Shown here piece by piece: positions 1-12,587 of a stretch of 64,000 nt of DNA; position 1 is the first letter of the stretch; each line of letters opens with the position of its first letter. A model generated the notes under the pieces. That model searched no databases and was not told the origin of the DNA. It saw only the letters and a list, made by a program, of their open reading frames with translations. A program made the position numbers and the translations under genes. The stretch is from contig CM054140.1 in assembly GCA_028751875.1 (NCBI GenBank), forward strand, positions 11,704,981 to 11,768,980, written 5' to 3'. This DNA is from Rapana venosa. Its lineage: Eukaryota > Mollusca > Gastropoda > Neogastropoda > Muricidae.

Positions 1-168
1 TGGACAAAATGGGAGATGAAGTTGGCACGAGACTGCTGTTGCTAGTGTTGAGTTCTCCCTCTGCTGCTGTTGCTGCTGCTGCTACTGCTTCATTCCATGA
101 TGAACAACCTGCTTGCTCCTCCATTACCTTTGTTTTTGATACTTGTACAGAGCTTGAGGAATGACACT

Positions 169-620
169 TTAAGGATGACGTGAAGGGGCTTGCCTGGATA
201 AGTTTAAGATCTCTTTGGTGAACTGTTTTTCACCGTAGAAACGATGAATGCGTTTGATAGTTTCCATAAAAAGCTGTAGGTGACATTCTGATACTTTAAA
301 AGTCTTTTTGTCATTGTTGTTCAGAAGACAATTTACTTGCTGTCATTCAGTACTTATCAAGGTTTCCCAGTGTTTCAAATTTTATATTCTTGATATAATG
401 TCCTCTTGTTGAAGACTTCTCTACATAGGAAATGAACTTTTCTTGATTACAAATTAGTCTGGCAAACTCGCCTTGGTTTCGCATCACTTTGTCTCATACA
501 CAGGTAGGTCTGAGGGCGAGTGTTGATTATTATGTCAAATAAACTAATCAGTCTATTCTGACCTGGATTGTGTGGCAGACGAACAATTGCGCTAGCTACA
601 CACAGCCAAGGTTCAATAAC
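169..620 (-). pseudogene. Decayed coding-like segment, unknown family
   Basis: Three adjoining stretches on the - strand read as plausible protein but in successive frames. About 620-495 begins VIEPWLCVASAIVRLPHNPG. About 487-350 includes RNQGEFARLICNQEKF and then meets a TGA at 349-347. About 344-169 includes FMETIKRIHRFYGEKQF and ends at a TAA (171-169). Residue composition is rich in charged and aromatic residues and unlike the flanking low-complexity DNA. Two frameshifts in about 450 bp suggest a pseudogene or a dead mobile element. A last exon of a neighbouring gene with sequencing errors is the alternative; AG dinucleotides before 620 and at 341-340 could be acceptors. I do not recognise the family. 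Confidence 0.33.
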
Positions 621-1573
621 CTAATAATCTGATAGGCCAGCAACAACGAAACAACTCAGATTACTATAACTAATTTACCACCACCTTTAGATGCTACGGT
701 GAAGGTGCAAACGATTTTCTCGTGTCATCTTCTGGAGGTGTACCCTCTGTTTGAAATAGAACACTTCTTTCGCTCTTTCTGCTGTGTAGAAGTCTACCAC
801 AGTGAAGCTGGAAGCCAGAAAAGGGCTAAAAATCGTATTCCAGATCTTGAGTATTCCTTACATTTTTTGATAAGGCACAAGTCAATGAAAACAGCCAAAG
901 AATGAGGCCTTTTAGACACGGCAAACCTGACCAGCTGGTTGACACAACTCTGAAGACAGTATACAGAGCTCGAGCCCATGCACTGATGCAGAGTGGCCAG
1001 ATATTGCCCGTGTCTGGCAAGATGGAAATCTCAATATTTCTATTTTCACTGTTTTTACGTCACTCTTACAACTATACGTCATCGCTGTGACGTCATGTCA
1101 GCAGTTTATGCAAATTAGATAGCATCAATTTCATAGTTTTGGTGTGTTTTTTTAATGCTTTACAAAGCTTTTGTGAAACTTAAAGGCTTACACTGAATAT
1201 CAACAAGACATTTCAATATTTGTTCTGGGGAGAAGAGTTGTTTTTTTATTCCAATTTTTTTGTGTTATAATCGATTAATAGATCTAGGATTGGGAACTAC
1301 ATAATACTTTGGCATTCTCTTTTTTACGATGGTTCAATGACAGAAGCTATTGAAAGTCGTTGTAGACTTGCCATTAAAGTAATACTTTCACAATTGAAGA
1401 AGATAACGAACGCCCATTTGCCATTCGTTGTGCAAGTTGATTTTTAAAAAAAATTTACAATAGTATAGATCTATGTCCAATACTTTTGTAAATGGTTGTA
1501 AGATCTGAGAGTTTAAACAGTTTTCACTCTGCAGCAGTTACGATTTCTAAACATGATCCTGGGTGTGACCACT
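621..1573. other. No recognisable gene
   Basis: AT-rich sequence with short open frames only. A + strand stretch around 902-1020 looks weakly protein-like but has no recognisable motif or splice context. No RNA gene or structured repeat was seen. Confidence 0.5.
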
Positions 1574-1714
1574 TCATCTCCACCCTGCATGGTCCATAGT
1601 GAGCAGGGCTGTTTTCTGGTTGAAACTGTAATCCAGGTTAGGATGCTTTGTTATTGGTAGTCTTTTAGATTCGTTTCGTAATTTCATGAAAATATTTGTG
1701 TTGTTATATAGATC

Positions 1715-1918
1715 TAGTTCTTGGAGTTTGCCTGTTTGGGCCAGACTTCTAACGTGCCTAGTTGCGATGGTGATGTAGTCCCTTCCTCTGATTTTTGTTG
1801 TAGGGTTTCCACCAGTAGCACACTTGGCGCCTCCACCCTGGTGGCAGACGGAAGGCGCGGTCCTTGTTGACCCGGGCGGCGACCGATCCGGTATATTCTT
1901 TATTTTTGTCCATTCCAT
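1715..1918 (-). mobile_element. LINE fragment, start of endonuclease ORF
   Basis: The - strand reads TKIRGRDYITIATRHVRSL followed by AQTGKLQELDL. This matches the usual start of the apurinic-type endonuclease domain of non-LTR retrotransposons (typical form T-W-N-V-R-[ST]-L then GKL-x-E-L). The catalytic region beyond is lost after about 1715. It abuts, head to head, the + strand reverse-transcriptase fragment that begins at 1921. The conserved Trp is replaced (RHV for WNV), so it is decayed. Confidence 0.5.
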
Positions 1919-1920
1919 AT

Positions 1921-3069
1921 AGCGTGTGTGAGAAATACAGCCAGCATCAAGACATCTTCCACGTCTTCATTGATTTTAAGAAGGCCTTCGATAGAGTATG
2001 GCATGACGCTCTGTGGGCCACCATGAACAAATTCAACATGGGCCAGAAGCTGATCCACACCATCAAGGAACTCTACTCAAAGGCCACCAGTGCAGTACTC
2101 GTACAGGGCACGGTAGGGGAATGGTTCCGTGCCTCAGTTGGGGTCCGACAGGGATGTCTGCTGTCGCCGACACTGTTTAACATTTTCCTCGAACGCATCA
2201 TGACTGACGCCTTGGAAGACCACACAGGCACAGTCAGCATTGGAGGGCGAACAATCACCAACCTCAGGTTTGCCGATGACATTGACGGTCTGGCAGGAAA
2301 TGAAGAGGAACTGGCCAACCTAGTGAAGCAACTGGACGAAATATCCTCACGATACGGCATGGAAATCAGCGCCGAGAAAACCAAGCTCATGTCAAACAGT
2401 GCCCAGCCAATCACCACCAAGATCACTCTCAGCGGAAAAGAACTGGAGACAGTTGACCATTCAAGTACCTTGGAGCCATCATAAGTGAGGAGGGATCGAA
2501 GACCGAAATCCTAGCAAGAGCGGCACAAACAGCAGCAGCAATGGCAAGACTGAAGACCATATGGAGAGACAGAAACATCCCTCTCAGAACCAAGTAAAGT
2601 TACTAAACGCGCTAGTCACCTCAATCATGCTTTACGCATGTGAGGCATGGACACTGAACGCAGACCTACAAAGGAGGATCCAAGCAGTAGAAATGAGATG
2701 CCTCAGAAGGCTCCTTGGCATCTCATACAAGGACCATGTCACCAACAATGAAGTCCGCAGAATGATCACTCAACAAGTGCGGGACTATGAAGACCTACTG
2801 ACCACGGCAAAAAAGAGGAAACTCAGATGGTATGGGCACGTAACACGCTCAGAAGGACTTGCAAAGACCATCCTGCAAGGAACAGTCCAGGGGAAGAGAA
2901 GACGGGGCAGACAGAGGAGAAAGTGGGCCGACGACATCCGTGATTGGACAGGGGAGGACTTCAGTGTCACCCAGGCACTCGCCCACGACCGCGCTAAGTG
3001 GAGCCAGCTGGTCCACCGTTCGTCCACCATGCAGCGCCCCTACGACCCTGGCAGGTTACGGGACCAGTG
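1921..3069 (+). mobile_element. LINE reverse transcriptase, 5'-truncated and frameshifted
   Basis: This is the reverse-transcriptase half of a non-LTR retrotransposon. The first frame carries FHVFIDFKKAFDRVWH, then VRQGCLLSPTLFN, then the catalytic box as LRFADDIDGLAG (A-D-D present). Near 2460 one base is missing, because the expected FKYLGA continues in another frame. A second missing base near 2596 moves the rest, including MRCLRRLLGISYKDHVTN, KRKLRWYGHVTRS and the basic GKRRRGRQRRKW, into a third frame that ends at TGA 3067-3069. The 5' end is truncated just before VCEKYSQHQ. With three frames it cannot be active. The clade is not determined; it resembles elements common in marine invertebrates that end in a Tyr-Gly-His-Val and Arg-rich tail. 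Confidence 0.85.
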
Positions 3070-3287
3070 AACAGTGATAGATCTAGACTGTTTATTCATC
3101 TGATTGATGCTAGCCAATTTTAGTTACTCTGGTTACAATGTATTTATTCTCTTTTAAATCATTTAGGCGTTTATTTGTTGGAGAAACCCTGTGTGTTAGG
3201 TCAACTTATTCATGAGTATTGTGAAACAAAGACTGTAGGATCAATATGTTCAGACAAGGAGAAACAGTGTGGCTGACTGTGGTGTAG

Positions 3288-3645
3288 GGGGAACGGGATA
3301 GCCTAGTGGTCAGAACATTGCCCTCGCTATCTGACGACCCGGGTTCGATTCCCGGTCAAGGGGATATTTTCCTCTGGAGTTAACATAAGTACAGACTCCA
3401 CTCTCCCCAAAAGTCCTTCGGATGGGACTATAAACCGAGGTCCCGTGTGTGAACACACGCAGAATATCTTGTGCACACGTTAACTCCTATTCCGCTTTTC
3501 GTAAGAGTGGGTCATTGTGTACCGGTGGGAACAGATGACAGAATTTACAAAACCGCATACACACGGGGACTGGATGTAGAAAAACACATAAGTGCTTATT
3601 CCATTATCCTCGATATAAAGTAAATATATAAATAAATAAATAAAA
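3288..3645 (+). mobile_element. SINE family A, full length
   Basis: tRNA-derived SINE. The head has an A-box-like TAGCCTAGTGG and a B box GGTTCGATTCC, the internal RNA polymerase III promoter. The body follows (GACTATAAACCGAGG, then CGTAAGAGTGGGTCATTG). The tail carries TAAGTGCTTATTCCATTATC and ends in CTCGATATAAAG plus an A-rich run (AAATA)n. It lies about 220 bp after the LINE fragment. The family recurs on both strands across the window. Confidence 0.88.
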
Positions 3646-3829
3646 GTAAGCTGTAACTATCGTATGTTTAAAGATAATTTTCGTCTTAAGAAGTAGGCCT
3701 AATTGCTAATCTAACCCATTTTTCTTCGTAAGTTTATAAATCACAGGAGGGGACGGGAAGGCCGGATTTTTATTTAATGAGATTGGGGTTAAAAACGAAA
3801 AACAACAACAGCAAAGAACAAAACCAAAC

Positions 3830-4021
3830 ACAAAAACCCAAAAAAAACATAAAGCCACGTACTACAACTACAATAACAACAACAACAACAACCCCCTACA
3901 AAAACAGAGTTCTACCAACCAACACCACACACACACCACACACAACACACACACACCACACACACACACAACACACCCCACTGTTCTTCTTTAATTTGAA
4001 AAGACGTTAAATAAAGAAGAA

Positions 4022-4061
<40 letters not shown>

Positions 4062-4247
4062 CACACACTGTTCTTCTTTAATTTGAAAAGACGTTAAATT
4101 AAAGAAGAAACACACAAAACACACACACACACACGCGCGCGCGCGCGCGCACAGCACACACACATACATACACAAACGCGCGCGCGCGCACACACACACA
4201 CACAACAAACACAAAACACAACACACACATCACACACACACACACCA

Positions 4248-4315
<68 letters not shown>

Positions 4316-4320
4316 CTGGG
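3830..4320. repeat. (CA)n microsatellite block with embedded palindromes
   Basis: About 490 bp of (CA)n with (CG)n islets, interrupted twice (about 3981-4022 and 4068-4110) by the same 40-bp unit. The second copy is a near-perfect palindrome: TTCTTCTTTAATTT, a short GAAAAGACGTT loop, then AAATTAAAGAAGAA. Open frames reading as Cys-Val or His-Thr repeats here are not genes. Confidence 0.9.
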
Positions 4321-4593
4321 CACCTTTACAGAAGTCATTACAGACGTAGTATGATGTTTATGGGTGGGTTTTTGTGTGTGTTTTTATCATCAGTATTCTA
4401 CATAGGTTTAAACCACAAACAACTCTTCTACAACCTAAAAATGTGAACATAGTACAGAACTGACAATCAACAATCCGTTTCAGCGAATTTTTGGATCAAA
4501 GAGAAAAACAATATTTTTCTCGAAACTTGGGGTTTTACTACGTTTTTGCTGTTGTTGTTGTTGTTTCTGATTTTTGGGGAGGGGGGGGCATTT

Positions 4594-4661
4594 TTTTGTT
4601 GTTTCGTGTGTGTGTGTGTGTGTGTGTTGTGTGTGTGTTGTGTGTGTGTGTGTGTGTGTGG

Positions 4662-4706
<45 letters not shown>

Positions 4707-4845
4707 GTGTGTTGTTTGTTGGGGTGATTGTTTGTGGGTGGTGGGTTGTGGGTTGTTTTTTCTTCTGTTTTGTTGTTGTTGCTGCAGTTGGTGGGGGGGG
4801 GGGGGGGTTGTACTTTTTTGTTGGGGGGGGGGGGGGGGGGGGTTC
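4594..4845. repeat. (GT)n / (TTG)n / poly-G compound microsatellite
   Basis: A (GT)n run passes into a (GTT)n run of about 45 bp and then into two G runs of 15 or more (about 4793-4807 and 4825-4842). It lies about 270 bp upstream of the PPWD1 start codon. No coding content is credible despite long Cys/Val/Gly open frames. Confidence 0.9.
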
Positions 4846-5109
4846 GAGGGGGGATACCCATGGGGGCATTTACAGAACAAAGCAAGGATTCCATCAAAAA
4901 TCATTTTGTGCTTGCCAGATTATAGTAGAAATACAAGTACCTGCAGCTCGAGAGATGGGTTTTATATTTGTCCGTTTGTTGTTGTTTTTTGTTGTTGTTG
5001 CTGCAGTCTGTACTACTAAGCCGAAAACGCTCGTGTTAGTGGTGGTGCACAGTATTATCAATCCATACAAATAATGAGAAGATAACTCTTATAGAGAAAA
5101 CCTGGAAAC

Positions 5110-5311
5110 ATGGCGGATTCGAAAAAACGTGAGCACAAATCCTCCTCTTCTTCAGGATCGTCGTCTTCTTCCTCAGATTCTTCTTCAGATGAAGAGGAGC
5201 CCAAACAACCCACACCTAAAAAGCCAAGAGAGGAGGATAAACCGGCACAGGATGAAGAGGATTGGATTGGACCTCAACCAAGTGAAGCTGCTCAACCAAA
5301 GAAAAAGAAAG
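5110..5311 (+). CDS. PPWD1: PPWD1 exon 1
   Basis: Encodes residues 1-67 plus one base of codon 68. It starts [10 protein letters not shown], continues with a poly-Ser/acidic tract, and ends QPKKKK. Donor GTAGAC. The Ser run and basic end suggest a disordered, probably nuclear N-terminus; vertebrate homologues also begin with a charged low-complexity tail. Confidence 0.93.
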
Positions 5312-8300
5312 GTAGACCTACCAACTTGTATTTTTGAACATTCTTTCCATAATCTGGATTTATGCTTTGAAGAGACTACAAAAATTGATTGTTACAAGAA
5401 ATGAGAAACGTTTGGATTTTTATGTTTATGTATCTTATTAAATACTAGAGCTAACAGTTCGAAAGCAAGTTTCATTTTGCAAGTGGCTACCCACATGTTT
5501 TGTCATAAAAATGTGAATTCACATTTCACTTATTCAGTGTTATTCACACCAGCCTAATCATTTGTAGACTTTTAAGTTTCGCTTGTACAAAGTTCTGCTG
5601 CTGCTCAACATTTGACTCACAGCATTATCATTTTGTCACAATGTGTGTGTGTGTGTGTGTGTGTGCATGTGTGTGTGTGTGTGTGTGTGTGTGCATGTGT
5701 GTGTGTGTGTGACATGTGTGTGTGTGTGTGTGTGACATGTGTGTGTGTGTGTCACTGTGTGTGTACATCTGTATCTGACTATAATGTGGGTGTGACTATA
5801 CATGAATGTGTGTTTGTGTATGTGTTTGTGCACACACATTATACAGTTCTGGAGTTTGAGCAAGTGTACCTGGGGAGCTTGCCGACAGCTCAGTACTATG
5901 AAACCAGCTACATGCACCGTGACATCATCACCCACCTGGCTGTGGCAAAGTGAGTCTGACAATAGTGACATCAGCAGTAGTTAACCACACTTTGCTGTGA
6001 TTAGCATAACTTTACAATTACAGGGCCCTTTTTGATCAAATTTAGGGTGTTGTTATCATAATTATTTGCATAGTTGTTGGGGTCTTGTTCTGTTAGTTGG
6101 CCTTTTGTTCTTGTTTTTGTTTTGTTGTTGTTGTTTTTAATATTTGATGTCATTTGTATTTCTTGTTTGGGGGGGGGGGGGGGGTTATTGTTGGTAATGC
6201 CTAATGGGTTGGGGGGTTTTAGGGATGGGGGATGTGGAGTAGGGGGGCATAGGGAGGGTGTGTTAGCTTGTGTGACAGCTGCCTTTGTATTCTAATTTCT
6301 ATTGGTAGAACTTTGTAGTTTCTGTGTTGTTCACATTGCTTATAAAATATAAATACTATAGTCCCAAACTTACTGCCCATGCTCTCACATAGACTGGTGA
6401 ATAGGTTTTGTCAGTCCTCCTCTTGGAGCAAACAGTAGCAACCCATAATGGTAATTATGATAAATAATTGTAGAGGTAGTATTTGTTGTATTAGTGCTAG
6501 TACAATGATGATGAGGATGGTCACAACAATAATGGCAATGCCAATGATAATATTAACAATGGTATATTTAATCATCATATTGAAAATAGTAAACATTATA
6601 GAACTAGTACTGTAGTAGCCATGATTACATTCTCATAGTATTTGTTCTGTGCTAAATCTTGTTTAAAGAGCAGATCTGTTAAATATGGTTCCATACAGTT
6701 AATTAACTTAATGTGCACTACCAACAGTCAAAGCAAAGGGAAGTTTTAGCTGACAGGAGTGCACCAACTGAGGACACAGAACATACTGTATAGGTCAGGT
6801 CAAGTCAAGTCAACTGTCAAGTCAGATTTTTATTTCCAGATGGTATACATTGAATAAGCAATGCATTCGCTTTTTTTCATCAAGCCATCTAATCTATCTA
6901 AGAACAAATTTCTTAATGATTATACTGAAATACTACATTATTACAACCTTTACCAATAAATTAAACCAGTAAAAGGAGAAAAATCGATAAAATAGTACAT
7001 TGGAAAATACAAATTACACACATATATACATACACACACACACACATACTCATACATATCTGCGCGCGTGCGCACAAGCGTACACACACACACACTTAGA
7101 TAAAGAATGATTTAAAAATTTTAAAAATGAAATAATAAAACGTCAAGACAAACAAATTACTTCAACTTCTATATCATCCATTCTTTCACATTCATACTTA
7201 TAGGCACATTTTGAGAAACTTAGGTGTTGTGAATAAAGAAACACCGAACAGATTAAAATCATTTTGAGGGACATCCTGTACAACAGAGGCTTTGATCATG
7301 TTGAGATTGTGCATTGTGTGTGGGTAGGGGCAGGAAAGGGGTTTGTTGGGGGCTAGGAAGGAGTCATAAAAATATTAGGGTTTTGGTGAAAAAAGATGTT
7401 GAATAAAAGATTTATTTATAAATTCAAATTCTTTTAATGAAAACAGATTGAAGGACAGAAACTGAAGTGACATATTGTGGATTTTTGGTCACTCAGTGGG
7501 CAGCTTTTTTCTTCTTAGTAGAAATTGTTGGTAAATTTATTGTTTGAAAAATAATGATATTTGAGGAAAGTTGCATGCGTGTAAATGATTTGAGTGCAAG
7601 TGCTTGATTTGTTTGTTTTACAAGATTCAGTGCTATATTAATTCCATATTATTATTATTAATTATTATTACTATTATTATTATTATTGACTGCTATGGTT
7701 GAGTGAGAATAAATTACATGGAAAAAAGAGAGGATAAATGAAAAAAGAAAGGAAAAATGGGATAATGGAAAAAGTGAGGATAAATCAAATTAAACACTCA
7801 AATAATCTTGAGTTGGACATTGCTACACATAACAGCACAAGATAAATAACAACTTGTGTTCATAGAGCATCAGTGAATTCAGCTCAAAGACCTTCCTTTT
7901 TTTTTCTTCTTTGATGACAGGAATGGTTTCCTGGTGACAGCAAGTACTGATGGCCATGTGAAGTTCTGGAAAAAATCAGATGAACGAGGCATCGAGTTTG
8001 TCAAACACTTCCGAAGCCATCTTGGTAAGTCACGTCGCACAAAAGGGACCAAGAAGGTGGGTATCATTCTGTCTTCTTTTGTCAAAATGCGGGGCTTCTC
8101 ATGGTCTGGGCTCTCTAGCGTGTCTGCGAATTACACAATGCATTATCAGTTCTGTCCCTGAAATTGTGTTTTGTGCGCAACTTCTACCCCATAGAACTGC
8201 TACTAATATTTGAATTCATTGTCATTGTTTCATGATGAATAGTTCTTAGATGGCACGATTCTGTGAAGCCAATAAGCATGTGCACATATTCATGTCTTAG

Positions 8301-11300
8301 TGTTTGGCACATAATGATGCATTCTGTGATGATCAAAGCTAGAAATAGCTATGTGCTCTCAGTGTTCTGCCGACTGTGACACCTCCTTAGGAACATGGAA
8401 ACCAAAAACAAAATGCAACGAAGATCATGGTCAACTGAAAAGATTTGAGAAATAGGGTGAGGCAGAGAAGGTAGGAAATGTGAGCCATACAAGAGCAAGA
8501 GCATTCAGAGGATTATTATAATAATGTTTCCTGTGACTAAGAATGGCACAAAGCTATCTGTTTTGTCAATGAAGTGGTACCTATTGAGTCTGTGCAGAGC
8601 ATTTTCAAATGTGCTTCTCTTTGTGATATATATGAGTGAGTGAGTGTGTGTGTTTATGTGTGTGTGTTTGCGTGCATGCCCACTATGTCTGCTTTTGACA
8701 ATACTTTTCTGATAGTCGTGAATCAAAGAACACAGCCCCTGACCTGAAAAAATGTGCATTTTGCCAGGTTTTTTTTTAAAAGAGTTTTTATTTTTTTATT
8801 TTAAAGAATCCAGTGCTCTAATGCGTGTGCTATGGTGGCTGCTGGTTTTCAGGTACTGTACCACTACACATATGTAATGAAGATGTAATTTCTATGTTAA
8901 TGTATTCGATCATTATTTGAATCAATATTTGTGTGTAATGATGGTGTGCTATGTTTTGTACAGGTGGTATTGTAGATCTGGCTATGAGCCCTAACGGAGA
9001 ACTGTGTAGCACCGTGTCAGATGACAAAACAGCCAAGGTGTTTGATGTCGTCAACTTTGGTATGCCTTACATTCAAAACTTTTTTTTTTTAAATATATAT
9101 AATTGTGTAGCTTGGTAGAATATGTGCATGTGCCGAGGACAAATATTTTTGTATGATCTATGAGTACACTTGTTTGATATAAACTGTACACTTAATTAAG
9201 TGTGGTGTAAAAGTACTCAGTTGTAAAAACCACTTCTCATGCATTTCTACAAATCTTTTTTGTTTTTGTATTGTATTGTATTGTATTGTGTTGTATGGCA
9301 TAGTGTTGTGTCATATTGTGTTGTATTGCTGTGTTTATTGAATTCCCAGTGGGGATACCAGGGGATTTTTCAGTATAAAGAGAATCCCCACATTCAGGAA
9401 ATCCTACTTCCCCTTTCCTATCACTCTCTTTATTTCTGTCTTCTTTTTTTTTCTTTCTTTCTGTCCACTGTTTGTCTCTTGCTTATTTTCTGCCTTCCCA
9501 GTCCACAATCCTGCCTTTTTTTTTTTCCAACTAAATCTTGCAAATATTTTCTTTTCATACATTACCCTGACAATTCGCCTGTATTATTTTGTTCTGGCCA
9601 CCAGGTAGTGATATCGTAAACACTGGGATGGGCACAGGGTGTCGGTTCTGCAGTGTTAAGTCCCTATTAGCGTTTTTTGTGTATTTATAATTACTTTGAA
9701 AGGTTCATCATCCTTTTTCACTCTCTTTTGTGTAACCTGGATGATGATAAATTGGGCATAATGGCTGGCGTCCTGAACACGGCCTGGTTTTATTTGCCTT
9801 GTGGACTGAAATGATAACGGTTCTTTGTTATATGATGATTTGAAGGGATTAGGTGGTGCTGATTTGAACTTGAAGTGGGTGTTATTGGAGTTGAAACTGA
9901 ATAAGGTGACAGCCCTGATGTACGGCCTCAACAGTCAGTAGGGCTGTAAACAACATGGAATGAAACGAAATGAAATAAAAGTGTTTTGTATTGCATTGTA
10001 TTGTGTGTCATATAGTATTATATTGCGCTGTGCATCATCATGTTGTATTGCGTCACTTTGTGTTACATTGTATTGTGCTGTATGGTATTGTGTTGTGTTG
10101 TATTGCATTGTAGTGTGTTTGTGTGTATGTTTTTATTCATTTCATTTTATTTATTTTATTTTTATTTTATTCTTTTATATCGAGGATAATGGAATAAGCA
10201 CTTAAGTGCTTTTTTACATCCAGTCCCCATGTGTGTGCGGTTTTGTCAATTCTGTCATCTGTTCCCACCGGCACACGATGGCCTACTCTTATGAAAAGCG
10301 AAACAGGATTTAACGCGTGCGCAAGATGTTCTGCGTGCATTCGCACACAGGGCCTCGGTTTATAATAGTCTCATCCGAAGGACTTTTGTTGAGAGTGGAG
10401 TCTGCATTGATGTTAACTCCAGGGGAAAATATCCCCTAAAACAGGAATCGAACCCGGGTCATCAGATTGCAAGTGCAATGTTCTAACCATGTGTGTGTGC
10501 ATGTGTGCAGACATGATCAACATGCTGAAGATAGGCTACGTCCCCAGTTGCAGCGGCTGGATCTACACATCGGGGGATCCCACAGCAGCGCTGGCCATGT
10601 GAGTGACTGGCTCTGTACACAACTTCACACACCTCTGCCCGCGCCACATGTCCCTCGTGACTTACTCATTCCAAAGAGACCGCGGAACGAGGAACTTGTG
10701 TCCTGAACGTTAGTTTCGGCTTTGGTGAATAGTTTCAGTGAGCCCTGCTAACTGCCTGTATATGAAGGGAGATTCATCTTAGTTCTTTCTGTGCCATGGG
10801 TCAACTGTGTGTCTGCTGCAGATGACATGGAAAATCAAAGAAAGTTATCCATTTCTGAGGTTCATGCACGACTGTTCATGGATGACGGCAATGAGCATGA
10901 CACTGATGGGTATGATGATGGGTGCAAGCCTGATTGAGATGAGAATAAAAGTGATGAGATTAAAATCAACACAGATCTCAGTGTGAGTGAAGAAGAAAGT
11001 GTGTCAATGCTGATTGAAAGCAGCGCTACTTGATCGCATGAAACAAACAACGTCCGAGGTCAGAGTGTGAAGGAGTGGGGTTGTCAAGGTAGGGGTGGTA
11101 GAGCGCAAGTGGTTGTAAAAACTAACCAGATTTTTCCACACACATTTACAACCTGCTTTCAAAATTATTTTTCAACATGCACACCTAATTTCACAGCAAT
11201 CCATTGAGAAACAAAATTATAATGAAAATGTTTCTGCCCTCACCCTCTTACAGCAGTCACCACTTGAAATGTCCTTGGTCTGTGGAATGAGATTGCTCAG

Positions 11301-11884
11301 TTCTATGTAAAGAGTTAAGCTATCTGCACACTTCTGGCTTGTTCATAAGGGAAGAGATTTGGTGGTGGTGGTGGTGGTGGTGATGGACACCTTTTTAACA
11401 AATTTAAACTTTGAAAACTTGGCAGTCTGAGGTGTGTAGAATTGGATTTTATGCCAAAATGTCCTCAGATTTATTGGCAGATCCGACTTAAAAACAACAA
11501 CATTTTTTAAAATAATTTGTGTGTGAGTATGTGTGGCAGCTCAGAGTTGATGGTTGTGATGGTGTGTGCACAGAGCGGAGAAGGACACCAACGCAATCCA
11601 TGTGTACGACGGGCGAGGGACAGCGGATGTGTTGAAGACTCTGCAAAACCTCCACGGCAGTACTGTCACCATGATCAAGGTAGGTAGAGGACAGTCTTTG
11701 TGCAACCTTTGTAAACTTTGTGATGTAAAAGAGAGAGAGGGAGGGAGAGAGAGAGAGGCAGGCAGGCAGACAGTGAAACAGGCAGGCAGGCAGACAGACT
11801 GACAAATGGATTTTGAGGGATGTAGAAGAATTCTATTGGTAGCCCTCATGAACCAGTCAGTCCTGTAGACTTCTCACAAGTTAC

Positions 11885-11915
<31 letters not shown>

Positions 11916-12513
11916 CCTTTTTTGTCATGTTTCTCCCAGGGGAGGTTTGACATTGATGAGCCTTCTCCATCTCTCTCTGTTTTGAGCTTCCTCCTTATTT
12001 ATGCCCCTTTCTCTAAGATCATCTGCAATACAGACAGCCCAGGTCTTGCTAGGTCTTCCCTTCAGTCTCTTTCCATCCACTACAAAGTTCATTACTCTTT
12101 TTATGATGTGGTGGTCTTCTTTCCGTTGAACATGCCCTAACCAGCGCAGACTATTGGTACTAGCTACAGACTTCAGATCATCAACTTTGCACATTCTCCA
12201 TAGTTCTTCATTCGTGATCCTGTCTTCCCATTTGATCTTTGTCATGTAGCGTAGCATTTGGTTTTCACAGCTCTTCAACAACGTTGCTGTTCAGAACTAT
12301 TGAATCTTTGAAAGCATAGCTGAAAACAATAAACAAAACATTTATCACATAAAACAGCACAAATCAGTGTCACAGTTTCAGGAACACAGTTACCTTAATT
12401 AAAGATGAAAAAAACCCAACACATTCATACATCTGTGACATCCATATACATGTGTGCGAAAAGTACACAGGCACTGGCACATTTGAACCGCTCCCCTCCC
12501 CCCTCACACATAG

Positions 12514-12587
<74 letters not shown>

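Noticed and set aside
902..1020. Protein-like + strand frame (KPDQLVDTTLKTVYRARA)
   Set aside because: No recognisable motif, no splice support and too short to separate from chance.
1574..1714. Rest of the - strand open frame next to the endonuclease fragment
   Set aside because: After QELDL the sequence no longer resembles the LINE protein.
3298..3362. Genuine tRNA gene
   Set aside because: The A and B boxes belong to the SINE head; the body and tail continue as a SINE and the same head recurs at 25996, 44094 and 61156.
3912..4338. Long open frames of Cys-Val / His-Thr repeats
   Set aside because: They are translations of the (CA)n/(GT)n microsatellite; same for 4491-5074, 5612-5971 and 15798-16175.
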